A stretch of DNA of 40,272 nucleotides, from the NCBI GenBank assembly GCA_030838445.1, contig JAUZFQ010000115.1, forward strand, positions 1-40,272, read 5' to 3'. The stretch comes from Pyrinomonadaceae bacterium (GTDB taxonomy: Bacteria; Acidobacteriota; Blastocatellia; Pyrinomonadales; Pyrinomonadaceae). The position numbers and the translations under genes were made by a program. Positions 30,893 to 38,983 of this stretch are shown in pieces (position 1 is the first letter of the stretch; every line of letters begins with the position of its first letter). Below the pieces are notes generated by a model that was given only the letters and a program-made list of their open reading frames with translations, had not been told where the DNA came from and did no database searches.

Positions 30893-32806
30893 TCAACGCG
30901 CCGGGGCGGTCGTCAAAATACTCGCGGAGCGCGGCGGCAGCGTGATCTTCAAGACGCCGCCCTGCGCGCGCACGTTGCCGATGGTGTCGAGGCGGTCGTC
31001 GAGCCGCGCGTCGGGCGCGAAGTTGGCCGCTGTGACGTTGAACTCAAGCGTCGCGGGGTTGCCCTCGTTGTTGATGGCGACGATGACCGAGCCGCGCTCC
31101 GTGACGCGCGCGTAGACGTATTGATGCGTGTCGGCGCGCAGCGTGACGAGCGTGCCGCGGCGGAGCGGTTCGAGTTCGGCGCGCAGGCGCGCGACGCGAC
31201 GCGTGTGCTCGAAGATGTCCTGCTCGGCGGGCGTGCGCCCGGCGCGCGTGAAGGCGTTGCGCGCATCATTCGGGAAGCCGCCGGGAAAGTCCTGCCGCGT
31301 CGCCGGTTCGTCCGCGCCCGGCATGGCGATCTCGTCGCCGTAATAAATCTGCGGCACGCCGCGCGTCGTCAACAAAAAGGTGTGCGCCAGTTTCAGCCCC
31401 GCGACGGTCGCCCCCTGCTCGCTCATGAAACGCCCGTCGTCGTGGCTGCCGATGAGCGTGACGAGAAGGTCGGGATTGGTGTAGAGCCAATCCTTCGCGA
31501 GCAACTGCGCGACCTCCTTGACGGGCTTGCCGCTGGCGAAGGCGTGACGCGCCGGGTAAAAGAGCGGGAAGTCGAGCAGCGAATCGAGGCCGGAGTCAAC
31601 GCCGTCGAAACGCACGCGCCCGCCCTGAAAGAAAGAGACGTGCACCGCGTCGCCGTCCTTGACCTCGCCGAAGACGCGCACCTGTGGGAACTCGCGCTTG
31701 ATGGCCGCCGTCCACTCCTTCCAAAAACTGTTCGGGACGTACTGCCAAGTGTCCTCTCGGATGGCGTCGAGTCCGGTGACGCCGATCCACCAGAGCGTGT
31801 TCTGGATGAGGTAACGCTTCGTCTCTTCGTCGTTCTGATTGAAATCCGGCAGGAAGTCTAAGAACCAGCCCTCCATCGTGGCGCGTTTGATCTGCGGGTC
31901 GGCGCGCGGGTCGTGCAGCGCCCACGTCTCGAAGACGTTGGCGAGGTGACGCTCGCGCGTGCCGTTGAACCACGTCGGCGTCGGCTGATCGGCGACCCAC
32001 GGGTGATACGGCCCGGTGTGATTGACCACGCTGTCCTGAATGATCTTGATGCCTTGCTTGTGCGCCTCTTCGATCAATTCGCGCAACTTGGCGAGCGTGC
32101 CGAAGTGTTCGTCAACCGTGTAGAAGTCCTGCGCGTTGTAGCCGTGGAAACCCGTGCTCGGCCGTCCCTCCTTCAACTCGATCTCGTTCGGGCGGTCGTA
32201 GTTGTCGTACCACGGGCTGAGCCAGACGGCGGTGACGCCGAGGTCTTTCAGGTAGGGCAGGCGGTTGATGACGCCCTGCAAGTCGCCGCCGTGGTAATAG
32301 AACTTGTTGTTGCGGTCGTAGATGCCGCGCGACTGCGCGGGGTCGTTGTTCGACGCATCGCCGTCGCCGAAGCGATCAATCATCAGCATGTAGATCAGGT
32401 CGTCGGGCGAGAAGCCCTGAAAGCGTCCGGCGCGACTAAGAGGCGGGAGTATCTCGAACGGCGTTTCGGTCGTGCCCTGCGCCGTCGTCACGCGCAGGCG
32501 GCGCGCGCCCGGTGCCGCACGCGGATCGATCAACACGTCCACGAAGACGTAAGTGCCCGCCGCGTTCGTGCGCGTCACCTCCGCCCGCACGCCTCCTGCG
32601 CCCACCGCCTCGACACGCGCACCCGTCAAATTCCTGCCCCGCAACAACACGCGCACAGGGTTCAACGTGCTGCCCGCCCACCAACTCGGCGGCTCCGCCT
32701 TCGACACCTCCGGCGCACCCTGCGCGGACGCGACCGACGCGGCGAAAAGAGACAGGGCGACGAGAATGACAACACGGTGGAGCGGCGCGCGACGTGGAGT
32801 GTTCAT
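30893..32806 (-). CDS. Secreted GH13 enzyme, cyclomaltodextrinase/neopullulanase-like (paralogue A)
   Basis: A 637-residue protein with a signal peptide (1-29, ending ASAQ). An N-terminal cyclomaltodextrinase-type Ig domain (about 32-122: PSWWAGSTLNPVRVLLRG) is followed by the GH13 barrel, with calcium-loop motif DRFGDGDASNN, FYYHGGDLQGVINRLPYL, HGYNAQDFYTVDEHFG and DSVVNHTG (region I). GLDAIREDTWQY holds nucleophile Asp352, VFGEV holds Glu381 and IGSHDDGRF holds Asp456. In the last motif Ser454 replaces the usual Asn of NHD, unlike its paralogue at 34594. It should cleave maltodextrins, cyclodextrins or pullulan in the periplasm. It is separated from the GH77 gene by 117 bp, in which I see nothing clear. 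Confidence 0.9.
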   Translation of the reverse strand: MNTPRRAPLHRVVILVALSLFAASVASAQGAPEVSKAEPPSWWAGSTLNPVRVLLRGRNLTGARVEAVGAGGVRAEVTRTNAAGTYVFVDVLIDPRAAPGARRLRVTTAQGTTETPFEILPPLSRAGRFQGFSPDDLIYMLMIDRFGDGDASNNDPAQSRGIYDRNNKFYYHGGDLQGVINRLPYLKDLGVTAVWLSPWYDNYDRPNEIELKEGRPSTGFHGYNAQDFYTVDEHFGTLAKLRELIEEAHKQGIKIIQDSVVNHTGPYHPWVADQPTPTWFNGTRERHLANVFETWALHDPRADPQIKRATMEGWFLDFLPDFNQNDEETKRYLIQNTLWWIGVTGLDAIREDTWQYVPNSFWKEWTAAIKREFPQVRVFGEVKDGDAVHVSFFQGGRVRFDGVDSGLDSLLDFPLFYPARHAFASGKPVKEVAQLLAKDWLYTNPDLLVTLIGSHDDGRFMSEQGATVAGLKLAHTFLLTTRGVPQIYYGDEIAMPGADEPATRQDFPGGFPNDARNAFTRAGRTPAEQDIFEHTRRVARLRAELEPLRRGTLVTLRADTHQYVYARVTERGSVIVAINNEGNPATLEFNVTAANFAPDARLDDRLDTIGNVRAQGGVLKITLPPRSASILTTAPAR

Positions 32807-32923
32807 GTTTTTGATCGGTAGTTACGTTCCGTCAGAAGCCGGGGACGAAGGACGGGCGGACGGGCGACGCGCTGACATCACCCGCGCGTTTCCGCACCCG
32901 CCCTCACGCTCTCGTCATTGCTT

Positions 32924-34486
32924 TCAATGCTCGTCAGATTTCAGGTCGCTGACTTCGGCTTTCGTATTGCGGCCGTAGAGTTCGGTCAGGGCTTTGAGCC
33001 GGTCGCACAGGTCGCCGGTGAGCGCGCCGGGCGCGTAGCGCCAAGACCAGTTGCCGTCGGTGCTGTTGGGGAGATTCATGCGCGCGTCGTTGCCGAGACC
33101 GAGTATGTCTTGCAGGGGGATGATCGCGATGTTGCCGACCGAGGCGAGCACGGCGCGGATGAAGTCCCAGTGAATCTCGCGCCCATCGGAGTTGAGATAG
33201 TCGAGACAGAACTTGCGCTCGCTTTCGATCTCGGCGGGCGTGCGCGTCGAGCCTTCGCCCGCTTCTGATTTGAACCAGCCGACGGTCGTGTCGTTGTCGT
33301 GTGTGCCGGTGTAGACGGCGAGGTGGCGGTGGTAATTGTGCGGCAGGTCTATGTTCTTGCCGTCGCTGCCGAAGGCGAACTGGAGGATACGCATGCCGGG
33401 AAAGCCGAAGTCATCGCGCAAGCTCTCCACGTCGGGCGTGATGACGCCGAGGTCTTCGGCGAGGATGGGGAGCGTGCCGAGGGCGCGCTTGATGGCCTCG
33501 AACAGTTCGCGCCCCGGCGCGTTGACCCAGTGGCCGCGCTCGGCCGTGGTGTCGCCGCCCGGTATCTCCCAACTCGCGGCAAAACCCCGGAAGTGATCAA
33601 TGCGAAGGACGTCCACCGTGTTGAGCATCGAACTGACGCGCGCGATCCACCAGCGGAAATCGTCTGCCTGCATGTGCTCCCAATCGTAGAGCGGGTTGCC
33701 CCAGAGTTGGCCGGTCGCGCTGAAGTAGTCGGGCGGCACGCCCGCCACGACGCGCGGGCTGCCGTCCTCGTTCAACTTGAAGAGGCGCGGGTGCGTCCAC
33801 ACGTCGGCCGAATCGTGCGCGACGAAGATCGGGATGTCGCCGATGACGGAGACGCCGCGCTCGTTGGCGTAACGCTTGAGCGCGTGCCACTGTTTGAAGA
33901 AGAGGAACTGGTAGAACTTCTGCGCGCTGATCTGTTCGCGCAGGGCTTCGCGCGCGGCGACGAGCGCGGCCGGGTCGCGCCGCACCATCGGCGGCTCCCA
34001 CTTGTTCCATGCCACGCCCCCGCGCGCGTCTTTCATCGCGCGGTAGAGGGCGTAGTCGTCGAGCCACGCCGCTTCGCGCTGGCTGAACGTCTCGAACGCG
34101 CCGCGCAAAGACGTGTCGGTCGAGTGGCGGAAGTTCTCGAACGCGCGTGCGAGCAGTTTGTTTTTGAACTCGATGGCCGCGCCGAAGTCAACGCGGTCTT
34201 TCGGGAATGTGGGCGCGGCGTTTAAGTCGCGCTTGTCCAACAAGCCCTCGGCGACGAGGCGGTCGGGGCTGACGAGCAGCGTGTTGCCGCCGAAGGCCGA
34301 GAAGGATTGGTAAGGCGAATCGCCGTAGCCGGTGGGGCCAAGCGGGAGGACTTGCCAGAGCGTCTGCCCACCCGCGGCGAGAAAATCTATGAAGCGGTAA
34401 GCCTCGTCGCCCAGATCGCCCACGCCGTATGTGCCCGGCAGGCTGGTCGGATGCAGCAAGACGCCGCTCGAACGTGAAAAACTCAC
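32924..34486 (-). CDS. malQ: 4-alpha-glucanotransferase, GH77
   Basis: A 520-residue protein, close to the usual 500 for the compact (plant DPE1-like) form. It starts at GTG 34486 after GAGGGG. The opening RSSGVLLHPTSLPGTYGVGDLG is diagnostic. Asp297 (VLRIDHFRG) is the nucleophile, Glu344 (ILAEDLG) the acid/base and Asp397 (GTHDNDT) the third acid. The 250s-type loop is present (GVPPDYFSATGQLWGNPLYDW). It moves alpha-1,4-glucan segments between chains and releases glucose from maltose or maltotriose. It has no signal peptide and is cytoplasmic, unlike the GH13 enzymes on each side. It would process imported maltodextrins. The 107-bp upstream gap holds a weak promoter-like TTGTAA-16-TACACG on the minus strand. 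Confidence 0.95.
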   Translation of the reverse strand: MSFSRSSGVLLHPTSLPGTYGVGDLGDEAYRFIDFLAAGGQTLWQVLPLGPTGYGDSPYQSFSAFGGNTLLVSPDRLVAEGLLDKRDLNAAPTFPKDRVDFGAAIEFKNKLLARAFENFRHSTDTSLRGAFETFSQREAAWLDDYALYRAMKDARGGVAWNKWEPPMVRRDPAALVAAREALREQISAQKFYQFLFFKQWHALKRYANERGVSVIGDIPIFVAHDSADVWTHPRLFKLNEDGSPRVVAGVPPDYFSATGQLWGNPLYDWEHMQADDFRWWIARVSSMLNTVDVLRIDHFRGFAASWEIPGGDTTAERGHWVNAPGRELFEAIKRALGTLPILAEDLGVITPDVESLRDDFGFPGMRILQFAFGSDGKNIDLPHNYHRHLAVYTGTHDNDTTVGWFKSEAGEGSTRTPAEIESERKFCLDYLNSDGREIHWDFIRAVLASVGNIAIIPLQDILGLGNDARMNLPNSTDGNWSWRYAPGALTGDLCDRLKALTELYGRNTKAEVSDLKSDEH

Positions 34487-34593
34487 AGACGAACCCCTCG
34501 ACTTTAGAGTTGAGCAGAGCTAATTTTCGTGTATCGCTTGCGACTACTTTTACAACAGCGGCCGCTTATCATCAAGCCGCTCGCACCGCGCGC

Positions 34594-36552
34594 TTAAGGG
34601 GCGACGCCACGCGCGACGCGGTAGGCGACCGCCGTGCGCGCGGGCACTGTAAAACTGATCTCGCCGCCCGCGACCCGCTCGCCTTTTTTCGCCACCAGCA
34701 GCGGCAAGAGTTCCGCGCCGTCGGGCGCGCCGACGAACGCGGCGGGCGCGGCGATCCGCTTCGGCGCGGCGGCGCGGTTGAAGGCGAGGATGATCGTCTC
34801 GCCGTCGTCGGTTTGTCGCGCGAAGGCGTAGGCGTCTTCGTCGAAGAAGAGATCAACGAGTCGGCCGTGGCGCATCGCCGCGTGCTCGCGCCTCAAGCGC
34901 AGCCACTGCTGCGTCCACTCGAACATGCGCTGCTCGGCGGCGGTGCGTCCGGCGCGCTCGAAGGCGTTGCGCGCATCATTGGGGAAGCCGCCGGGGAAGT
35001 CGCGCCGGTTGTCGGGGTCGTCGCCGCCTTCCATGAAAATTTCGTCGCCGTAGTAAAGCTGCGGGATGCCGCGCACGCTGAAGAGAAACGCGTGGTGAAG
35101 CATCGAGCCTTCGAGCGTCATGCCTTCGGTCGAGGCGACGCGGCGCACGTCGTGGTTGTTCGTCATCGTGACGAGCCGCGCGGGGTCTGCGTAGAGCGAG
35201 TCGTTACGGAGCATCGAGCGCAGCGCGGCGGCCGGTGCTCTGCCAGCGAACACGTCGAGCGACGTTTGCCAGAGGGGGAAGTCGAAGAGCGCGTCGAGTT
35301 CGGTGTCCGTGCCGTCCCAGCCGCGGCGACCGCCGAAGAAATAGGAGAGGTGAACCGGATCACGGTCGAACACTTCGCCGACCATCCACATCTTCGGGTA
35401 CTGGCGGCGGAGCGCGACGGAGAGGTCACGTATGAAGGCGCGCGGCATGTACTGGATCGTGTCCTGACGGATGCCGTCAAGCCCCGTGATGCCGACCCAC
35501 CAAAGCGCGTTCTGGATTTCGTAACGCGCCACCTCCGGCTCTTCCTGATTCATGTCGGGGAGATCGTCTGAGAACCAGCCGTCGAGCACGGGGCGGCGTG
35601 CGGCGTCTGAAGCGTGTGGCGAGAGCAGGAGGTCTGCGCGGAAAGGGTTCTGCGTGTGGCTGGCGGGCGTGCCGTGAAACCACTTGTCGAGCGGGGGATC
35701 GTTCACCCACGGGTGCTGCGAGCCGACGTGATTCGCCACTTGATCCTGAACGATCTTGATGCCGGACGCGTGCGCCTTCGACACCAACTCGCGCAGCGTC
35801 TCCATGTCGCCGAAGCGATCCTCGACCGCGTAATAATCCGTCGCGTGATAACCGTGGTAATAGGTGTTCGGACACCACGGCTTATCGCACGCGTTGATGC
35901 CGTTCCAGTTGTCGTACCAGGGGTTGAGCCAGAGCGCGGTGACGCCCAACTCTTTGAGATAGGGCAGGCGGTTGATGACGCCGCGCAGATCGCCGCCGTG
36001 AAAGGCGCGCGGGTTCTTGCGGTCGGTCGCCGCGCGGGGCGCGTTCGCGGGCACGTCGTTCGACGCGTCGCCGTTCGCGAAACGATCCGGCATGATCAGG
36101 TAGATCACGTCGTCGGTGGTGATGCCTTGAAAGTGCGTCGCGGGGTCGAGCGGGACGTTCAGGCGAAAGGGGATCGAAGTCTTGCCGTTCGCCGTCTCCA
36201 GCGTGAGCGGGTAATCGCCGGGCGCGGCCACCGGGCTGATGTTGACGCTGACGAAGACGTAAGTGCCCGCCGCGTTCGTGACGACCGCGCTCGCCTGCGT
36301 CTCCGGGCGCGTGGGCGTGACGCGCGCGCCGTGCAGGTGCTTGCCGCGCACGAGCAGGCGCACGGGGTTGACGGTGTGCGCCGCCCACCACGAAGGCGGC
36401 TCGACTTTCGAGACGGAAGGAGCGGCGGCGGTTTGCGCGCGCGTAACGAAGGTTTGCGCGCGTGCGGTCGTGACGAGACAGAGTGACGCGATGGTGACGA
36501 GGGCGACGGCGGTCGTGCGCGGGAGCAACTTGGCGGACGTGTTAGGTAGCAT
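34594..36552 (-). CDS. Secreted GH13 enzyme, cyclomaltodextrinase/neopullulanase-like (paralogue B)
   Basis: A 653-residue protein. The ATG at 36552 gives a clean signal peptide (1-33, ending ARAQ). An ATG at 36600 overlaps the cytochrome stop (ATGA) and is an alternative. A much longer frame runs into the cytochrome gene and is rejected. The layout is as in paralogue A: N-terminal Ig domain (PSWWAAHTVNPVRLLVRG), then DRFANGDASND, FHGGDLRGVINRLPYLKELG and DQVANHVG. GLDGIRQDTIQY holds Asp364, MVGEVFDRD holds Glu393 and TNNHDVRR holds Asp468, the standard NHD. Two Cys (222, 227) in ACDKPWCPNT are absent from paralogue A and may form a disulphide. The C-terminal beta domain ends with SFTVPARTAVAYRV. 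It probably degrades maltodextrins or pullulan in the periplasm. Confidence 0.9.
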   Translation of the reverse strand: MLPNTSAKLLPRTTAVALVTIASLCLVTTARAQTFVTRAQTAAAPSVSKVEPPSWWAAHTVNPVRLLVRGKHLHGARVTPTRPETQASAVVTNAAGTYVFVSVNISPVAAPGDYPLTLETANGKTSIPFRLNVPLDPATHFQGITTDDVIYLIMPDRFANGDASNDVPANAPRAATDRKNPRAFHGGDLRGVINRLPYLKELGVTALWLNPWYDNWNGINACDKPWCPNTYYHGYHATDYYAVEDRFGDMETLRELVSKAHASGIKIVQDQVANHVGSQHPWVNDPPLDKWFHGTPASHTQNPFRADLLLSPHASDAARRPVLDGWFSDDLPDMNQEEPEVARYEIQNALWWVGITGLDGIRQDTIQYMPRAFIRDLSVALRRQYPKMWMVGEVFDRDPVHLSYFFGGRRGWDGTDTELDALFDFPLWQTSLDVFAGRAPAAALRSMLRNDSLYADPARLVTMTNNHDVRRVASTEGMTLEGSMLHHAFLFSVRGIPQLYYGDEIFMEGGDDPDNRRDFPGGFPNDARNAFERAGRTAAEQRMFEWTQQWLRLRREHAAMRHGRLVDLFFDEDAYAFARQTDDGETIILAFNRAAAPKRIAAPAAFVGAPDGAELLPLLVAKKGERVAGGEISFTVPARTAVAYRVARGVAP

Positions 36553-36596
36553 GCGCTGGCGTCGTTCCTCGAAAATTCGTGAGCGGGCGGTGCCGG

Positions 36597-37052
36597 TCAT
36601 TTGCCGTCGAACGTTCGCACGAAAGCGACGAGCGCGGCGATGTCGGACTTGGAGAGTTGCTGGCCGAAGCCGGGCATCTGGCCGCGCCCGTGGCGGATCG
36701 AGTTGGCGAGGCGCTGGTCGGTCGGGCGCGTCTTCTTCCACCACGCGGCGTCGGTCAGGTTCGGCGCGGCGAAGGCTCTGCCCATCGCGGTCTGCCCGCG
36801 CCCGTCCGCGCCATGGCAACGCGCGCAGTTCGTCTCGAACAAAGCGGTCGCGGACGCGAGTCGCTTGCCGGTCAACTTCTTCTGCGCGACGCCCGCAGTC
36901 GTCGTTGTTGTCGTCGCCGTCGTTGTCGTAGTTGCACCAACTGATGCCGCCCGCGCGTGGCGTGTCGCAAAACTCACGCCCGACGTGATGCCGGACAACA
37001 GCAACAGCAGCGACGCGGCCGACGCCGCAGTTAACTTCCCTCTTCTTCCCAT
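36597..37052 (-). CDS. Periplasmic c-type cytochrome, single haem
   Basis: A 152-residue protein. The ATG at 37052 has GGAG 8 bp upstream; an ATG six codons earlier is possible. It has a signal peptide (1 to about 36), a striking Thr-rich spacer (41-52, almost all Thr) and then a class I cytochrome c domain: haem motif CARCH (Cys76, Cys79, His80), GADGRGQ, and Met126 in GQMPGFG as the likely sixth ligand. The C-terminal helix is LSKSDIAALVAFVRTF. It carries electrons in the periplasm; the partner is unknown. It lies between the TPR gene (34 bp upstream) and GH13 paralogue B, overlapping a possible start of the latter, an unusual place for a cytochrome. Confidence 0.9.
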   Translation of the reverse strand: MGRRGKLTAASAASLLLLLSGITSGVSFATRHARAASVGATTTTTATTTTTTAGVAQKKLTGKRLASATALFETNCARCHGADGRGQTAMGRAFAAPNLTDAAWWKKTRPTDQRLANSIRHGRGQMPGFGQQLSKSDIAALVAFVRTFDGK

Positions 37053-37086
37053 GATCATTCTCCGCTCCATGCTACGTCTCTCCGCT

Positions 37087-38883
37087 CTATCTGTCGGGCG
37101 ACGCGGGCGGCTTGCTCGCGTCGCCGGTGGCCGACGCGGGCAGTTCGAGCGGCGCGGCGGCAGGTTCGCCCGTCGCGCCGGGGGGCGTCGGCATGGCGTC
37201 GCCGCTCGAAGTCTTGCGCGCTTCTTCGAGTCGTTTGAAGAGCGCCAACTCGCGCTCGGCGTCCGTCTTGCGTTTGAGGCGCGAGTAGACGGTGAACAGT
37301 TGATAATGGATGCCGGGGTCGGAGTCGTTCAGAGCCAGCCCGCGCTCGAAGACGGACAACGCCTCTTCGTAGCGACGCAGGCGCAACAGCAGTTTGCCGA
37401 GGTCGTAGTGCGCCGGGTAGTGCTTGGGGTCGAGTGCGATGGCGCGGCGCAGCAGTTCGTCGGCCTCGGCCGTCTGCCCGCGCTCGCTGGCGATGAAGCC
37501 GAGGTTGGCAACCGCGTCGGCGTTCGCGGGTTGGGCTTCGAGCGCGCGACGGAAGGCGGCGATGGCGTCGTCGTACAAACCCTCGCCGCGCGCGGCGTAG
37601 CCGATGAGATATTGAATCTCGGACGACTGCGGAAACTGCGCGGCGGCGCGCTGGTAGACGGCGCGCGCCTCGACGTAGCGGCGGCGACGGAAATGCGCCG
37701 CGCCGAGTCGAATGTAGTAAAGCTGCTTCGACGGGTCATGCGTGATGGCGCGCTCGTAGAACTCGACGGCCGCGTCGCTGCGCTGATGCTTGAAGAGTTC
37801 TTCGGCGATCATGAAATTCGCCTCGGCGAAGTCGGGGCGCAGGCGCAAAGCTCTCTGCCAGAGCGCGATGGCCGGGTCGCTCTGCTTGCGCGCGGAAGCG
37901 ATGAGGCCGAGACGGTAGTAGACGTTCGGATCGTTGGGGGCGAGTGCGGCCGCGGAGTTGAAGGCGCGCTCGGCTTCGTCCAAGCGGTCGAGGTTGTAGA
38001 GTGCGACGCCGAGGTTGTAGAGAATTTCGGGCGTGTTCGGGCGCAGCGCGTTCGTGCGTTCAAACAGAGCGGCGGCGCGCGCGTACTCGTGCGCTTCGGC
38101 CAGCGCGAGGCCGAGCGAGAAGAGCGTGCGCGCGTCGTCGCCCGCGGCGCGCTCGACCGTGGCGACGAGAGCGGCGGCGTCCTTCGCACGCCCGGCGTGG
38201 ATGTAAGCGTTGGCGAGCGCGAGCAGGAGCGAGAGGTCGCCCGTCGCGTTGGCGGTGTTGTTGTCAGTCTTCGGCGCGGCCTGCTTGCCCGCATTATTGT
38301 TGACGCCCGCGGCGCGTTCGAGCAAAGGGATGGCGCGCTCGTAGTCGCCGCGCGCGGCGTAGAGGATGCCGAGATTGAAAGTCGCTTGACCGTGCGCGGG
38401 CGCGAGACGCAAGACCGACTCGAAAGTTTCGACGGCCTTGTCGGGACGGTTCGTGCGCGCCAAGAGGACGCCGAGATTGGCGAGCGCGTTTGTGGCCTTC
38501 GGGTTCAACGCGAGCGCGGCGCGATATTCGCTCTCCGCCTCGGCGGCGCGGCCGCGCTGATCGAGAATCACGCCGAGCAGGTTGCGCGCGTTCGCGTCGC
38601 GCGGCACGAGTTCGACGACGCGGCGGGCGACCCCTTCGGCCTCGTCGAGTCGGCCGGATTGCATGAGCGCGGCGGCCTCTTGCATGAGCGCGGCGGCGCG
38701 TTGCGGCGCGTTCGAGACGGGGGCGGAGGCGGATTGATTCGCGGCGGGCGTGCGTCGCTTTTGCGTCGCCATGGCAACGGTCGTAGTGACGTTCGCGTGT
38801 GTGGCGAACGACGCGCAGAGGGCGGCGCAGGCGAAGGCGAGCGACGGGTTTGAACGTGCCGGATAACTCATTGGACGTAGCAT
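37087..38883 (-). CDS. Exported TPR-repeat protein
   Basis: A 598-residue protein from the ATG at 38883; the ATG at 38871 is also possible and the ribosome site is weak in both cases. The start MLRPMSYPARSNPSLAFACA leads into a signal-like stretch ending near ATHA. About a dozen tetratricopeptide repeats follow from residue 65 to 560, with typical ends such as ALALNPKATNALANLGVLL, LRLAPAHGQATFNLGILYA and IALDPKHYPAHYDLGKLLL. The C-terminus is Pro/Ala/Ser-rich. TPR arrays hold partner proteins together; no enzyme motif is present. It lies directly downstream of a TonB-dependent receptor, 100 bp away, and may organise the periplasmic part of the starch-uptake system, by inference. SusD family motifs were not seen. 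Confidence 0.85.
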   Translation of the reverse strand: MLRPMSYPARSNPSLAFACAALCASFATHANVTTTVAMATQKRRTPAANQSASAPVSNAPQRAAALMQEAAALMQSGRLDEAEGVARRVVELVPRDANARNLLGVILDQRGRAAEAESEYRAALALNPKATNALANLGVLLARTNRPDKAVETFESVLRLAPAHGQATFNLGILYAARGDYERAIPLLERAAGVNNNAGKQAAPKTDNNTANATGDLSLLLALANAYIHAGRAKDAAALVATVERAAGDDARTLFSLGLALAEAHEYARAAALFERTNALRPNTPEILYNLGVALYNLDRLDEAERAFNSAAALAPNDPNVYYRLGLIASARKQSDPAIALWQRALRLRPDFAEANFMIAEELFKHQRSDAAVEFYERAITHDPSKQLYYIRLGAAHFRRRRYVEARAVYQRAAAQFPQSSEIQYLIGYAARGEGLYDDAIAAFRRALEAQPANADAVANLGFIASERGQTAEADELLRRAIALDPKHYPAHYDLGKLLLRLRRYEEALSVFERGLALNDSDPGIHYQLFTVYSRLKRKTDAERELALFKRLEEARKTSSGDAMPTPPGATGEPAAAPLELPASATGDASKPPASPDR

Positions 38884-38983
38884 ACTTCGTTCGCCCACAC
38901 GCGCGCGAGGCGGCAGATAGTAAACGAGTGGCGAAGCCCGTAAAAGCGCCCGCCACTCGACTGTTGCGTCGGCTGCCGCCCGG

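Noticed and set aside
34594-36819. 741-codon form of GH13 paralogue B
   Set aside because: The first 89 codons overlap the cytochrome c gene, are Arg/Asp/Pro-rich and lack a signal; the ATG at 36552 gives a good signal peptide.
36601-38853. 750-codon plus-strand frame opposite the TPR and cytochrome genes
   Set aside because: No domain; the minus strand shows clear TPR repeats and a haem motif.
37087-38883. TPR protein as a SusD homologue
   Set aside because: The repeats are plain TPRs throughout and no SusD-type C-terminal region is visible.
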